A stretch of DNA of 62,805 nt from Phycisphaerae bacterium (GCA_016795065.1 JAEUIU010000052.1:1-62805), one strand, 5' to 3'; shown: positions 1 through 9,793, counted from the first letter of the stretch. The notes: generated by a model from the letters alone, not told the origin. Numbers and translations are program-made.

Positions 1-1089
1 CTCGATCGAACCGTGCGGCTCTGGAGCGTTCCCGGCCTGACCGATCTCCTCTCCCTCGACGGGCACGCCGAGGCCCTCATGGCCGCCGACTTCGGCCACG
101 ACGCAACAACGATCCTCTCGATGGATCGCAACGGATCGCTGCGCCTGTGGCCGATCGATTCCGGGCAGTCAACCGGCGACATCCGGGTCGTCGACAACAG
201 TTGGGGCGCGATCGATCTCGCCCGCAACAGGCCGTTGCTCTTCGGGCTGAACGCCCAAGGCAACCGACGTGTCTGGTCGGTGCATCCGACGGTCAAGGCC
301 ATGGCCGCCCATGAGGCGAGGGAGTCCTCACTCGTCGACGCTGCCATCAGCCCCTCCGGAGACCGTGTCGCCCACCTGACCAATTCGGCCCGTGCGGTCC
401 TTCTCGAAGTCACCCAGGGCGGGTTCGCGGAACGGTGGCGCTCGCTCGAGGCGGTCGACGCCGTCGGCTTCACCGCCGCCGGGCAACTGCTCGTTGCCCT
501 GCCCGGTGACGCCCGGGTTCTTGAGCGGCTCCGCGCCGCCCCCGATCTCGCTCCGGTCGCGCTTCCGCTTCCGACCTGCGTGAGCCCATCGATGCACTCG
601 AATCGCGACGGCACCCTGCTGGCGCTTCGTGATCACCGCAGCCAATCCGGTGAGGACGTGGTCGTTCTCGATGGCAGCAGCGGCCGTGAACTGGTCCGCA
701 CCGTTGCCGCCTATGGCTGGACGTTCTCGCTCCGCACACTTCCCGACGGCAGGGACGTCATCGCCACGGTCGAGCCGGAGAACGGGGTGATGGACGGCTG
801 TCGCCTCATCACCGTGCGAAACGCCCGCACCGGCGAGGTCGAGCGACGGTTGCAGGGGCACACTGCCCACGTCTTCTCGGTGGCCTTCTCCCCCGACGGG
901 TCCAGGCTGGCCTCGGCGGGGCGCGACCGGCTGGTCCGGATCTGGGACACCGCCACCTGGGACCTGATCGCCTCGCTTCCCGGACCGACGTCCTATGTCT
1001 GGGCCGTCCGCTTTTCCGCCGACGGCGAGGTCCTGGCCACCAGCGGCGGCGATCGCGTCTACCGGATCTGGCGCGGACCGGCGAGGTAA
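1..1089 (+). CDS. WD40-repeat protein, C-terminal part (5' truncated)
   Basis: The reading frame is open at the left edge, and its first residues (LDRTVRLWSV) are the end of a WD40 blade, so the true start lies outside the window. At least one canonical blade follows near the C terminus: GHTAHVFSVAFSPDGSRLAS, then DRLVRIWD, then a final degenerate blade with AVRFSADGEVLATSGGD and YRIW. The middle is more divergent but keeps a blade-like length rhythm. WD40 propellers are protein-interaction scaffolds. In planctomycetes they are often fused to Ser/Thr kinases or cytochrome domains, so the missing N terminus could carry a catalytic domain; none is visible here. The next gene starts 122 nt downstream on the same strand. 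Confidence 0.85.
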   Translation, partial: LDRTVRLWSVPGLTDLLSLDGHAEALMAADFGHDATTILSMDRNGSLRLWPIDSGQSTGDIRVVDNSWGAIDLARNRPLLFGLNAQGNRRVWSVHPTVKAMAAHEARESSLVDAAISPSGDRVAHLTNSARAVLLEVTQGGFAERWRSLEAVDAVGFTAAGQLLVALPGDARVLERLRAAPDLAPVALPLPTCVSPSMHSNRDGTLLALRDHRSQSGEDVVVLDGSSGRELVRTVAAYGWTFSLRTLPDGRDVIATVEPENGVMDGCRLITVRNARTGEVERRLQGHTAHVFSVAFSPDGSRLASAGRDRLVRIWDTATWDLIASLPGPTSYVWAVRFSADGEVLATSGGDRVYRIWRGPAR

Positions 1090-1211
1090 CGAAATCGGCG
1101 GATTCCTGTCGTGACACCCGAGGGCCAGACGGCTGGAGGCGGTCCGCCGCGCCGTGGGGAATCGTTCGTTCCATCCGGCAAAGGCGCGTTCATCAGGAAG
1201 GAAGACCTCCC

Positions 1212-3272
1212 ATGCGTTTGCCCACCTTCATCGCCAGCACGTCCATTGCCCTTGCCGTGATGTCCGCGTCCTTTGGGGACGTTTCCATCACCGCCGTCAG
1301 CGATACCCGATCCGGCCTGATCAGCGCGAGCGACGGCATCGGCGGACAATCCGACGGGGGATTCGATGTCACGCCCGTCGTGAACGAGTTCCAGCCCATC
1401 GCCTTCAATCAGTGCGTCAGTTCGGGCGTCACCCAGGCGTGCATGAACATCAGCTCCTCCTACCTGGGTCTGGGTCCTGGACTCCTGACCGACGGCATGC
1501 AGGGCATCGGCACCATCAGCGCGAGCAAGCTGCCCGGGCCAGGATCGTCGAAGGCCTCGCTTTTCCATCGCTTCGGCATCCATGTCGCGGGCGTACCGGC
1601 CGGTGAGACCATTCCCTTCCAGTGGACCTGCTCCCTGAACGACGCGGGAGCAAACGCGACGCTGAAGCTGCAGGGGCCGGGCCTGAACATCGTGCTTGAG
1701 GGCAACGCGAGCTCGAACGAGATCATCGAGCTCGGGAACGGGACCTTCATCCTCAACGTCCAGGGCGTCGCCCCGGCAAGCGGCATTGGACCGATGACAA
1801 GCAGCATGGAGTTCCAGTTCGAGCTTGTCGCTATCGACCAGGTTCAGGCTTGTGGGCCGACCGCGGGCCCCTGCTTCGTCGCCCATGCGGGCGCCGGATG
1901 CAGCGACACCGCCTGCTGCACCGCGATCTGCCTCGTCGATCCGTCGTGCTGCGAGGCCCAGTGGGATACCGATTGCGCCGCCCAGGCAACCAATCAGTGC
2001 GGCCCTGCGTTCATCACCGGCTGGGTGCCGAACCCGCTCAACGGGCATCTCTACAGCGTTGTCACGCCCACATCGTTCGCCACCGCGAATGGTTTCGCCA
2101 TCGACCACGACGTGAATCTCGTGTCGATATCGAGCCTCGCCGAGAACGAGTGGGTGCGCCGCAACCTCGCCAACAACATCCCGTTTTATCCCTCCTTTGA
2201 CCTGCGCATCGGGTTGAACGATCAGATCCTCGAGGGCTTCCATCAGTGGACCAGCGGCGAGCCCACGACGTACCTCAACTGGAATCCCGGCGAACCGAAC
2301 AACGTGGGGAACGAGGACGCGGTCGAGCTTCGGGCGTTCACGGGCCGCTGGAACGACGTCTCGGCGTACGTGGTGCAGCGCTCGGCCATGGAACAATCCT
2401 GGGGCCCGTGCGGCAGCGGCGGATCATGCTACTCAGAGCATGGGCCCGGATGCAATGACGAATCCTGCTGCAACGAGACGTGCTTCAAGGACCCCTACTG
2501 CTGCAACGCGGAATGGGATTCCTTCTGCGTGGACCACGCCGAGGAGTGGTGCGGAGCGGCGACCGTCGGTGCGCCCATTCCCAATCCGGTGACAGGGAGC
2601 CTGTATTACGTCCTGTCGAACGGCTCGTGGACCCAGGCCGAGCGCATCGCCCGCAACCTCGGAGGTCGGTTGGTCACGATCGAGACGGCCGCCGAGAACG
2701 AGTGGATTCGGCGCAACGTGAATACCGTGCCAGGCAGCCCGTTTCTCACGTTCATCGGCCTCAACGACTTCGTGATCGAAGGCACGTTCCAGTGGGTCAG
2801 CCACAAGCCAGTGACATTCACGAACTGGAAGCCCGGTGAGCTCGACGACGTCGGCGAATCAGAGGACGTTGTGGCGCTCCAGAGCGACGGCGCATGGGTG
2901 GATCTCGCGAACGACGACGCGATCGGGGCAGTCGTCGAAGTCTCCTGCAAAGGCGACCTCAACGGTGACGCCGAGGTGAACGCCGCAGACTTGGCAGTCC
3001 TCCTAGGCGCGTGGGGCGCGACCGACGGCCCGGCGGACCTGACCGGCAACCTCATCGTTGACGCCGCCGATCTTGCGGTGCTTCTTGGCAACTGGGGCAC
3101 CTGCGTGGCGAGCAACGCTTGCTTCGGGCACGGCTTCCCCGGCTCAGACCAGCCGGGGTGCACAATTTGCGTCTGCGCTGCCGACCCCTTCTGCTGCGAA
3201 TCCGCTTGGGACGGTCTCTGCGCCGTCGTCGCAGCCAATCAATGCAACGCTGCCTGCCAGTGCGGCGAGTGA
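1212..3272 (+). CDS. Exoprotein with Cys-rich modules, two C-type-lectin-like domains and LGAWG repeats
   Basis: 686 aa with a signal peptide (about residues 1-22). A conserved N-terminal domain spans about 25-210. Cys-rich module 1 (214-263) has ten Cys in the pattern C-G..C..H..GC.D..CC..C..DP.CC...WD..C....C. C-type-lectin-like domain 1 (about 266-390) contains NWNPGEPNN and WND, the EPN-type calcium/sugar site. Cys module 2 is at 400-447 and lectin-like domain 2 at about 456-578, with a degenerate PGELDD in place of EPN. Two EF-hand-like dockerin-type repeats follow (580-630; GDLNGDAEVNAADLAVLLGA), then a third Cys module (631-684). It is presumably a surface or secreted carbohydrate-binding protein. 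The ATG follows an AGGAAGGA Shine-Dalgarno. It is a tandem paralogue of the gene at 3563-5614 and ends in its own terminator. Confidence 0.85.
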   Translation: MRLPTFIASTSIALAVMSASFGDVSITAVSDTRSGLISASDGIGGQSDGGFDVTPVVNEFQPIAFNQCVSSGVTQACMNISSSYLGLGPGLLTDGMQGIGTISASKLPGPGSSKASLFHRFGIHVAGVPAGETIPFQWTCSLNDAGANATLKLQGPGLNIVLEGNASSNEIIELGNGTFILNVQGVAPASGIGPMTSSMEFQFELVAIDQVQACGPTAGPCFVAHAGAGCSDTACCTAICLVDPSCCEAQWDTDCAAQATNQCGPAFITGWVPNPLNGHLYSVVTPTSFATANGFAIDHDVNLVSISSLAENEWVRRNLANNIPFYPSFDLRIGLNDQILEGFHQWTSGEPTTYLNWNPGEPNNVGNEDAVELRAFTGRWNDVSAYVVQRSAMEQSWGPCGSGGSCYSEHGPGCNDESCCNETCFKDPYCCNAEWDSFCVDHAEEWCGAATVGAPIPNPVTGSLYYVLSNGSWTQAERIARNLGGRLVTIETAAENEWIRRNVNTVPGSPFLTFIGLNDFVIEGTFQWVSHKPVTFTNWKPGELDDVGESEDVVALQSDGAWVDLANDDAIGAVVEVSCKGDLNGDAEVNAADLAVLLGAWGATDGPADLTGNLIVDAADLAVLLGNWGTCVASNACFGHGFPGSDQPGCTICVCAADPFCCESAWDGLCAVVAANQCNAACQCGE

Positions 3273-3301
3273 CGGGAAGAGAGTGTTCTGGCACGCGTGG
3301 G

Positions 3302-3340
3302 AAGCGGGGCGGCGCGATGCGCCGCCCCGCTTTCGTTCTT
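3302..3340 (+). terminator. Intrinsic terminator of the first lectin-like exoprotein gene
   Basis: A perfect 14-bp inverted repeat (3302-3315 with 3319-3332, loop GAT, very GC-rich) sits 29 nt after the stop codon and is followed by TTTCGTTCTT. It separates the two paralogous exoprotein genes, so they are probably independent transcription units. Confidence 0.75.
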
Positions 3341-3562
3341 GGAACACAGCCGGCCCACACCCAACGTCCTCGAACCCTCGTCGCACATCAGGCACAACCT
3401 GGGTGCGACGAGCCTTCGCCAGTTCGAGGTCGAACGCCCGGCGATCGCCTCCTCCAGATCCCATCGAAAACCATGTCGGCCCGTGCGAACTCGCGACAGC
3501 CGAGGTCCGTGTGGCATTGCGCCCACCATCGCACCCAGCATCGCTTCCACGGGATTCTCACC

Positions 3563-5614
3563 ATGCGCTCCACTCAGCTTGCCCTCGCCGCTTCGATCGG
3601 AATACCTCTCGTCAGCCCGTCGTTCGCCGGCACCATCACTGCCTCCTCGGATAACCGCTACGGGGCGGTGATCTACTTCGACGGCGGGACACAGCACTAC
3701 TTGGACTTCGCCGTCGGCGAAGACGCCCCCCTTTACCAGCCCCTCCCCTTCGATGACTGTGTCGTCGGGCCGGCATGGCTGGCGTGCATGGAGGCGAACT
3801 CGAGCTACATCGACCTCGGCCCGGGCAACACGATCAAGGGCCTCACAGGAAGCGGCTCCCTGCACGCCCAGAAGTCAGCGGGGCCCGGCATGGCGTCGGC
3901 GTACGCGCACCTCTCCTTCGGCTTCACCATCAGCGGACTCGCTCCAGGCGAGGTGCAGCCCTTCTCGTGGACGGGCCAGTCGACCATTGACCATGGCGAG
4001 GTCTACGCGAAGATCGTCGGTCCGGACACCAACCTTGTGATCTCCGATCCAGCCGATTGGAACACGGTGGTGACGCTTCCCAACGGCTCCTACGTCATGG
4101 ATTACCTGGCCCAGGCCGCCGGATTGGAGTTCCCCTTCTACAACGGCTCGGTTGACTTCTCCGTGACGCTGAGAGCGTTGCCTAATGCGTGCAGCGCCTC
4201 GGCCGGCAGTTGCTACATCGCCCACGCCGCCGCCGGCTGCAACGACTTCGCTTGCTGTGACCAGACCTGCGTAAGCGACCCTGCCTGCTGTACGACGGCA
4301 TGGGACGATGCGTGCGTCGCCGCAGCCGGAGAATCCTGCGCCCCTGCATTTCTCACCGGCGAAGTGCCCAACCCGATCAACGGCCATCGCTATCGCGTCG
4401 TGCCACCGATGACCTACGACGAGTCGGTCGCGCATCTGGCAGCGAATGGCTACGACCTCGTCTCGATCACCAGCGGCGCCGAGGACGCATGGGTGCGGCA
4501 CAACCTCCTGATGCACGTGCCGGGGCTCCCCGTGTACGACGGCCGCATCGGCCTCAACGACATCGCCACCGAGGGCACTTTCCTTTGGACGAGCGGTGAG
4601 CGGGCCAGCTTCCTTCGGTGGGCGCCGGGACAGCCCAACGGCGGCACCTCCGAGGACACGGTCCTCATCCGAGGAAGCGACGGGCGTTGGGAGGACGTGG
4701 AAGCGAACCGGCCGGTGATCGCCCTCGCGGAGACCTCGTTCGGAGTCTGCGGCGGCGGAGGTTCCTGCTTCGCGGTTCATGGCCCGGGATGCGACGATGA
4801 GAGTTGCTGCAACGAGATCTGCTTCCTCGACACCTTCTGTTGCGTGATCGAATGGGACCAAACCTGCGCGACCGGCGCGACATCGCTCTGCGCCGCCGCG
4901 CCCACGGGGCCGATCGTCACGAATCCTTCGACCGGCCATCGCTACCGCACTCTGACCGCTGGCTCGTGGCTCCAAGCAGAGAAGCTCGCCCGGTTGCTCG
5001 GGGGACATCTCGCCGTCATCGACAGCGCTGCCGAGAACGAGTGGATCCGGCTGAACATCCTGAGCCTCCCCGACAGCCCGAGCAATGCCTTCATCGGCCT
5101 GAGCGACCACGCCGTTGAGGGCACCTTCCAGTGGATCGATCGCGATCCTTCAACCTTCACGGCGTGGGCACCGGGCGAGCCGAACAACGACATGGGCGTT
5201 GAGGACGTCGCCACCATCATGACCAACGGGACATGGAACGACATTCCCGACACGCTTCTCCGTGCCGCGATCATCGAACTCCCCTGCGTCGGCGACTTGG
5301 ACATGGACGCCAAGGTGACCGGTGCCGACCTCGCCATCCTCCTCGGCGCATGGGGAAGCGTCGGGCCGATCGGCGACATCAGCGGCGACGGAGCGGTCGA
5401 CGGCGCGGACCTCGCGCTCCTGCTCGGCGCGTGGGGCGCCTGTCCAACGAGCAACGCGTGCTCCCCCCATAACACCCCTGGCTCGGACCAGCCCGGCTGC
5501 ACCCAATGCGTCTGCTCGATCGACCCCTTCTGCTGCGCATCCAAGTGGGACGAACTTTGCGTCGACGAGGCGGGCGACGAGTGCGTCAACGCATGCCAGT
5601 GCGGCAATGGATGA
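3563..5614 (+). CDS. Exoprotein with Cys-rich modules, two C-type-lectin-like domains and LGAWG repeats (paralogue of previous gene)
   Basis: 683 aa from the ATG at 3563, chosen because MRSTQLALAASIGIP starts a normal signal peptide. The frame is open much further upstream, but that part runs through the terminator of the previous gene. Same order as its neighbour: N-terminal domain (24-205), Cys module 1 (210-259), lectin-like domain 1 (about 262-390, WAPGQPNGG in place of EPN), Cys module 2 (396-443), lectin-like domain 2 (about 450-575, WAPGEPNND and WND), two dockerin-like repeats (577-626, ADLAILLGAWG twice), Cys module 3 (627-680). In each paralogue a different lectin domain keeps the EPN motif: domain 1 in the upstream protein, domain 2 here. 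That suggests duplication followed by divergence of ligand preference (inference). Probably exported or surface-attached. Confidence 0.85.
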   Translation: MRSTQLALAASIGIPLVSPSFAGTITASSDNRYGAVIYFDGGTQHYLDFAVGEDAPLYQPLPFDDCVVGPAWLACMEANSSYIDLGPGNTIKGLTGSGSLHAQKSAGPGMASAYAHLSFGFTISGLAPGEVQPFSWTGQSTIDHGEVYAKIVGPDTNLVISDPADWNTVVTLPNGSYVMDYLAQAAGLEFPFYNGSVDFSVTLRALPNACSASAGSCYIAHAAAGCNDFACCDQTCVSDPACCTTAWDDACVAAAGESCAPAFLTGEVPNPINGHRYRVVPPMTYDESVAHLAANGYDLVSITSGAEDAWVRHNLLMHVPGLPVYDGRIGLNDIATEGTFLWTSGERASFLRWAPGQPNGGTSEDTVLIRGSDGRWEDVEANRPVIALAETSFGVCGGGGSCFAVHGPGCDDESCCNEICFLDTFCCVIEWDQTCATGATSLCAAAPTGPIVTNPSTGHRYRTLTAGSWLQAEKLARLLGGHLAVIDSAAENEWIRLNILSLPDSPSNAFIGLSDHAVEGTFQWIDRDPSTFTAWAPGEPNNDMGVEDVATIMTNGTWNDIPDTLLRAAIIELPCVGDLDMDAKVTGADLAILLGAWGSVGPIGDISGDGAVDGADLALLLGAWGACPTSNACSPHNTPGSDQPGCTQCVCSIDPFCCASKWDELCVDEAGDECVNACQCGNG

Positions 5615-5660
5615 CCGATTTGACCTGACTTGGGACGTCCCCTCCGGCGAGCTCAACGCG

Positions 5661-5697
5661 AAAGGGCCATGCCCGATCTGATCGGGCATGGCCACCT
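5661..5697. terminator. Hairpin terminator between convergent genes
   Basis: A perfect 13-bp inverted repeat (5665-5677 with 5681-5693, loop CTG) is flanked by AAA on the left and ACCTTTC on the right. It lies between the convergent ends of the lectin-like exoprotein gene (+) and the small exported protein gene (-), so it may serve both strands, better for the plus strand. Confidence 0.7.
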
Positions 5698-5717
5698 TTC
5701 ATCTCACAGCGTGTCAC

Positions 5718-6251
5718 TCAGCCGCCCGACCCGCTGCAACCGCCCGCGGGGAGATGCTCATCGCGGAACCGGTTGACGATGGCACTGATCTCAACCAGCA
5801 CATCGCTCGTGGGCGACGTGAAGCTGAAGGTGGCCGCGCGGGATTCGCCGTTGCCGAGGCTTCGGAACGCCGTCACCGTGGTGGTCGGGACATCCGAGAC
5901 AATCGCCGCCGAGTCCTTCACGCCGAAGACGCCGGCCTTGCGGAGGTCGTGGGCGAGCGCCGTCACCGACTCCGGCGCCACGTAGGTGAAGCATGCGGCA
6001 CCGTCGTCGCCGGCCCAGCCACCGTATGCGTAGGTCACGAGGCCGTTGCTGTAGATCGCCAATCGCTCGTGGATCGGACCGCCAAGGCCATAGCCAGCGA
6101 CGTCCCAGAAGAGGACCGGCTCCTCGTCGATCGTCGTGACCGCGGGAAGGATGTCGGTCTGTCGATTGGCGCCTGCCAGCATGAATGCCGTCGCCGATAG
6201 GAGTGCACCGGCAACGAAGGACCATCCGCGACAGCAACCGGAGTGGGACAT
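5718..6251 (-). CDS. Small exported protein of unknown function
   Basis: 177 aa. A hydrophobic signal segment (about 10-27, WSFVAGALLSATAFMLAGA) is followed by a compact soluble domain. Readable landmarks are EEPVLFWDVAGYGLGG, LAIYSNGLVTYAYGG, a single central Cys, and a Gly/Ser/Cys-rich tail. A segment reading VTALAHDLRKAGVF and then TTTVTAFRSLG resembles small periplasmic domains that compare a rate or slope (DUF6438-like), but I cannot assign it. The start is supported by GAGGTG five nt before the ATG. It is separated from the S10 peptidase gene upstream on the same strand by about 200 nt and converges with the lectin-like gene across a shared hairpin. Confidence 0.65.
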   Translation of the reverse strand: MSHSGCCRGWSFVAGALLSATAFMLAGANRQTDILPAVTTIDEEPVLFWDVAGYGLGGPIHERLAIYSNGLVTYAYGGWAGDDGAACFTYVAPESVTALAHDLRKAGVFGVKDSAAIVSDVPTTTVTAFRSLGNGESRAATFSFTSPTSDVLVEISAIVNRFRDEHLPAGGCSGSGG

Positions 6252-6448
6252 GAGGACACCTCGTGTGGAAGGAACGGGCGTTGGGCCGCGAACGGACGCG
6301 ACCTCAACCGACGGCCTGATGAGGTCGTCGCGACGCCGAGCGGGACGTGCACTAACAGTTCGTCCATGGCGCGAGAGCTTCTACGCGGCGATCCGGGCCC
6401 CGTTGCACCATGACCAGGAATGTTCGCTCTCTTGCCCTCCGCGTCGCG

Positions 6449-8026
6449 TTAGCGCCGTGCCGACTCACCCTCCTTGGGCGTCGAGCGGGCGATGAAAGCA
6501 CGGATGTCCGCGCTGGCCGTCGCGAGGTCCACCTTGCGGAGGTACATCATGTGGCCGCTTCGATAGCCCTTCCACGTCATGCGCTCCTGGAAGCGCCCCG
6601 CGGGATCCATGTTCCACATCGTGTACTTGGCGCTGAAATAGTCGGTCGCCCCGTCGTAGTAGCCAGACTGGACCATCACGTGGAGGAACGGGTTCGCACC
6701 CATCGCTTGGCGAAGCGCCTCGCCGGTGCGGTCACCGTCAAAGGGCCAAGGGCCGACCTGCCCGAAGATGGCATAGTCGAGATCAGTGCGATAGCCGAGC
6801 ACCTCGCGCAGGTAGTGGTTGACCGCGGGTGCGAAGGCGTGGTTCCATGCGGCCATCGCCGCATCAAACTCCGGACTCGTGCCGGAATCCTGTCGGTCGA
6901 TTCCCCTGTAGCGCGAGTCGAGGCGACCTATCGTCAGGCCTTGCTTGCGCAAGAGCTCCTTCCAGAAGAACCCGGCCGGGACCGCGCCGTTGTACTCGCG
7001 CACGACCGACGGATCGAGGCCGGCAAATCGCGCGTACGCGGCGATGAGCTCGTCGCGACGCTTCGGCTCCAGGGACCCACCGCGGGCAAGCGCGGGAATG
7101 AGCGAGTCGATGGTGAAGGCCTCGACCTCGGGCAACAACACGTCAAGGTCCTTCGCCAACAGGTCGGGCGCAAGGGCCTTGTGGTACCAGGCCGTCGCCG
7201 CGAAGTAGGGAAGCGTCAGGGCCTTGCCGACCGGCCCCTCGCGGGCGATGCCAAGCGAGGTCGGCGAAACCAGGATGACCCCATTGAGGTACATCCACTG
7301 CGTGTCCTGAAGCCGGGCCGCGAGTCCGGCCACGCGGGTCGTGCCGTAGCTCTCGCCGATCAGGTACTTCGGCGAGAGCCAGCGGCCCTTGCGCGTCACG
7401 AAGCCGCGAATCCACTGCGAGAGATAGTTGATGTCCTGGTCGACGCCGAAGAAGTTCGACCGATCGGCCTTCTCCAGGATGCGCGAGAAGCCGGTGTTGA
7501 CGGGATCGACGAACACGATGTCGGCGACGTCGAGGATCGAGTGCGGATTCTCGACGATGCCGTAGGGCTGGATCGGAAAGCCCTCGTCGTCGATTCGCAG
7601 CATGCGCGGACCGGTGTAGGCCAAGTGCATCCACACCGACGCCGAGCCGGGTCCGCCGTTGAACGAAATCAGGAGCGGTCGCCTGGCCGGATCGGTGACA
7701 TCGGTTCGCTCGTAGTAGGTGTAGAACACCGAGGCAATCGGCTTGTTCTCGGCATCCCAGACCGGCTGCGTCCCGACGTGCACGCGATAGGGCACGAGCT
7801 TCCCGTTGATGGTGACCGAGTCCTCCTTCGTCGTCTCGGCATCGGCCACGATCCGAATCGGCTGCGGCGTTGCGTCGGCCTTGTCTGAGTTCTTCTCAAC
7901 TGGCTTCTCGGTTGCCTTCTCGGCCGTCTTCGGAAGCTCAGCCGGTCCGACCGGCGCTTGGGCAAGCGCGGCGGCGCTACCGACCAGCAATGCAAGAGTC
8001 GAAACGATAGCCGTGGTGGATTGCAT
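6449..8026 (-). CDS. Serine carboxypeptidase, peptidase family S10, exported
   Basis: 525 aa with a signal peptide (about 1-22) followed by a Pro/Lys/Glu-rich linker (25-55). The S10 alpha/beta-hydrolase core is clear: oxyanion-hole segment SFNGGPGSASVW (121-132), VDPVNTGFS (173-181), nucleophile elbow GESYG with Ser226, catalytic Asp in SGYYDGATDYF (Asp458 most likely), and catalytic His492 in YRSGHMMY. All three triad residues are present, so it should be an active carboxypeptidase trimming peptides in the periplasm or outside the cell. The length fits the bacterial members of the family. It is divergent from the Gfo/Idh gene, with 122 nt between starts. A TACACT hexamer on the minus strand about 40 nt before the ATG is a possible -10 element. 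Confidence 0.9.
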   Translation of the reverse strand: MQSTTAIVSTLALLVGSAAALAQAPVGPAELPKTAEKATEKPVEKNSDKADATPQPIRIVADAETTKEDSVTINGKLVPYRVHVGTQPVWDAENKPIASVFYTYYERTDVTDPARRPLLISFNGGPGSASVWMHLAYTGPRMLRIDDEGFPIQPYGIVENPHSILDVADIVFVDPVNTGFSRILEKADRSNFFGVDQDINYLSQWIRGFVTRKGRWLSPKYLIGESYGTTRVAGLAARLQDTQWMYLNGVILVSPTSLGIAREGPVGKALTLPYFAATAWYHKALAPDLLAKDLDVLLPEVEAFTIDSLIPALARGGSLEPKRRDELIAAYARFAGLDPSVVREYNGAVPAGFFWKELLRKQGLTIGRLDSRYRGIDRQDSGTSPEFDAAMAAWNHAFAPAVNHYLREVLGYRTDLDYAIFGQVGPWPFDGDRTGEALRQAMGANPFLHVMVQSGYYDGATDYFSAKYTMWNMDPAGRFQERMTWKGYRSGHMMYLRKVDLATASADIRAFIARSTPKEGESARR

Positions 8027-8148
8027 GACGCCTCAGGTGTCGGAGTTCAAAGGTCGGCGAGTGTACCCCTTGACCACACCAGGACACCCGTCCCCTGCAC
8101 CGTCGCTAGGATGCCCCTTCCAACCGTCTTCCATTCCCGGGGGTTCGC

Positions 8149-9567
8149 ATGCCAAGCCGTCGAGACGTTCTTCACACCGCCGCAGTCGCCGCCGGTGCTC
8201 TCGTCACCGGTTCCTTCGCTTTCGGCTCCTCGTCCTTATCCTCACCCGCCTCTCGCCGAGGTCCCTTCCGCGGCAAGCTCTCCAAGCTCCAGATCCTCCA
8301 GGTCGGCGTCGGTGGCACGATCGCGCCAGCCGATCGCGAGCAGCTTGAGGGCCATCCTGATGTCGTCATCAGCGGGCTCTGCGACGTCGACTCGGATGCC
8401 CTAGCGAAGGTTGCGAAGGATCGCCCGCAGGCCTTTACCTGTCGCGACTTTCGCGAGGCCTTCGACCGGTACGCCGATCGCTTTGATGCGGTCCTGGTCT
8501 GCACACCCGACCACAACCACGCTCTCATCGACATCACTGCCCTCAAGGCCAACAAGCACGTCTACGGGCAGAAGCCGCTCGTGCAGCAGCTCTCCGAGGT
8601 CGCAGCGATCGAGCAGGCCCTGAAGGCACGGCCCGATCTCATCACTCAGGTTGGCAACCAGCGCATGGGCATGGCTGGTCGCCAGCACGCCGTTGACATC
8701 CTCAAGCGCGGACTGTTAGGCAAGGCCGTCGAGGCTCACGTCTGGGTAAGCGGCCCCAGCGACAAGGGCGATGGCTACTTCTATTACGGCGGCCTGAAGG
8801 AGCCGTCGCCGCCGCCGGCCAATCTCGACTGGAACCTCTGGCTCGGCGCCGCGGCCGAGGCTCCGTTCCGAGAGGGGCTCGCCCCGGTGCGGTGGCGCTC
8901 CTCCTGGGACTACGGCACCGGACAGCTTGGCGACTGGTGCACGCATCTCCTCGACGTCCTCTACTTCGCCTACGACCTTCCCTCCCCGATCGCCGTGCTT
9001 TCGCACACCCGCACCGCGAGCGACTTCTATCACGCCCAGCACGTCTCCTCGACCCTGACTTATGCGGGCTCGACTCGCCCCGATGGCGGCGAGCGCTTCG
9101 CGCGACCGGAGTTCGTGGTGCATTATCGCGACAAGGGGCAAGCGCCGTCACGGGCGGCGCTCGGACTGCCTCCCGGCAAGTTCGAGGGCTTCGGCTCGCT
9201 CGTCGTCTGCGAAGAGGGCGTGCTCTACGTGCGACCCGAGGGCGAGATCGAGGTCTGGCGCGACGGCAAGCCCGTCGATTGGAAGACGATTCCCGGACAA
9301 GGCACCGTTCACGAGCGCAACCATTGGCACTCGTGGGTGAACCGCATCCTCGATGTGCCGGACACGTTCGTGCAGACGCCCTTCGCAGTCGGCGCGGGCA
9401 TGGCCGAGGCCGGACTTCTCTGCTCGAAGGCGGCCCGCTATCCCGGCGTTGAATTGCGTTGGGATCACGCCACGCTCACATTCACTAATCACGAGGAAGC
9501 GACCAAAGCGATCGTGCGGCGCGAGTATCGGGCCGGCTTTGAGCTTCCGACGATGAGCTCATCATGA
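8149..9567 (+). CDS. Gfo/Idh/MocA-family oxidoreductase with Tat signal
   Basis: 472 aa. The N terminus SRRDVL followed by a hydrophobic stretch (about 9-26) is a twin-arginine signal, typical of planctomycete members exported folded with their nicotinamide cofactor. The Rossmann segment (about 47-56, ILQVGVGGTI) is followed by CTPDHNHA and HVYGQKPL. The family's usual EKP is QKP here, but the catalytic Lys is kept. GQLGDWCTHLLD is the conserved Asp/His pair of the C-terminal substrate domain. Substrate unknown; relatives oxidise or rearrange sugars and inositols. It appears to be a single-gene unit, since the next gene starts over 200 nt downstream with its own signal peptide. Confidence 0.9.
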   Translation: MPSRRDVLHTAAVAAGALVTGSFAFGSSSLSSPASRRGPFRGKLSKLQILQVGVGGTIAPADREQLEGHPDVVISGLCDVDSDALAKVAKDRPQAFTCRDFREAFDRYADRFDAVLVCTPDHNHALIDITALKANKHVYGQKPLVQQLSEVAAIEQALKARPDLITQVGNQRMGMAGRQHAVDILKRGLLGKAVEAHVWVSGPSDKGDGYFYYGGLKEPSPPPANLDWNLWLGAAAEAPFREGLAPVRWRSSWDYGTGQLGDWCTHLLDVLYFAYDLPSPIAVLSHTRTASDFYHAQHVSSTLTYAGSTRPDGGERFARPEFVVHYRDKGQAPSRAALGLPPGKFEGFGSLVVCEEGVLYVRPEGEIEVWRDGKPVDWKTIPGQGTVHERNHWHSWVNRILDVPDTFVQTPFAVGAGMAEAGLLCSKAARYPGVELRWDHATLTFTNHEEATKAIVRREYRAGFELPTMSSS

Positions 9568-9793
9568 CCCGCTGAGGTCGCACTTGCACCCCGTCAGCGC
9601 GGGAGCTGCGCTTGCTGTTTGCGATTCGACTGGAATTGCTGCGAGACAGAAGCGGATCGCGACCAATCATGGCGCGTCATGCGGCGGACGCGCCCGCTGC
9701 GGTGCGTTTCCGTGGAGGAGTCTTGGCGCGCCCGTCAACGCAGGATGCAACACCGTTCGGCCTTCGCTGAATGGGAAGAGAGAGAGAATTCGC

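Noticed and set aside
3119..3562. Upstream extension of the second lectin-like exoprotein
   Set aside because: It would run through the terminator of the first gene and has no signal peptide. MRSTQLAL at 3563 starts one.
6410..7888. 492-codon plus-strand frame
   Set aside because: Antisense to the S10 carboxypeptidase, whose triad is intact; no recognisable protein features.
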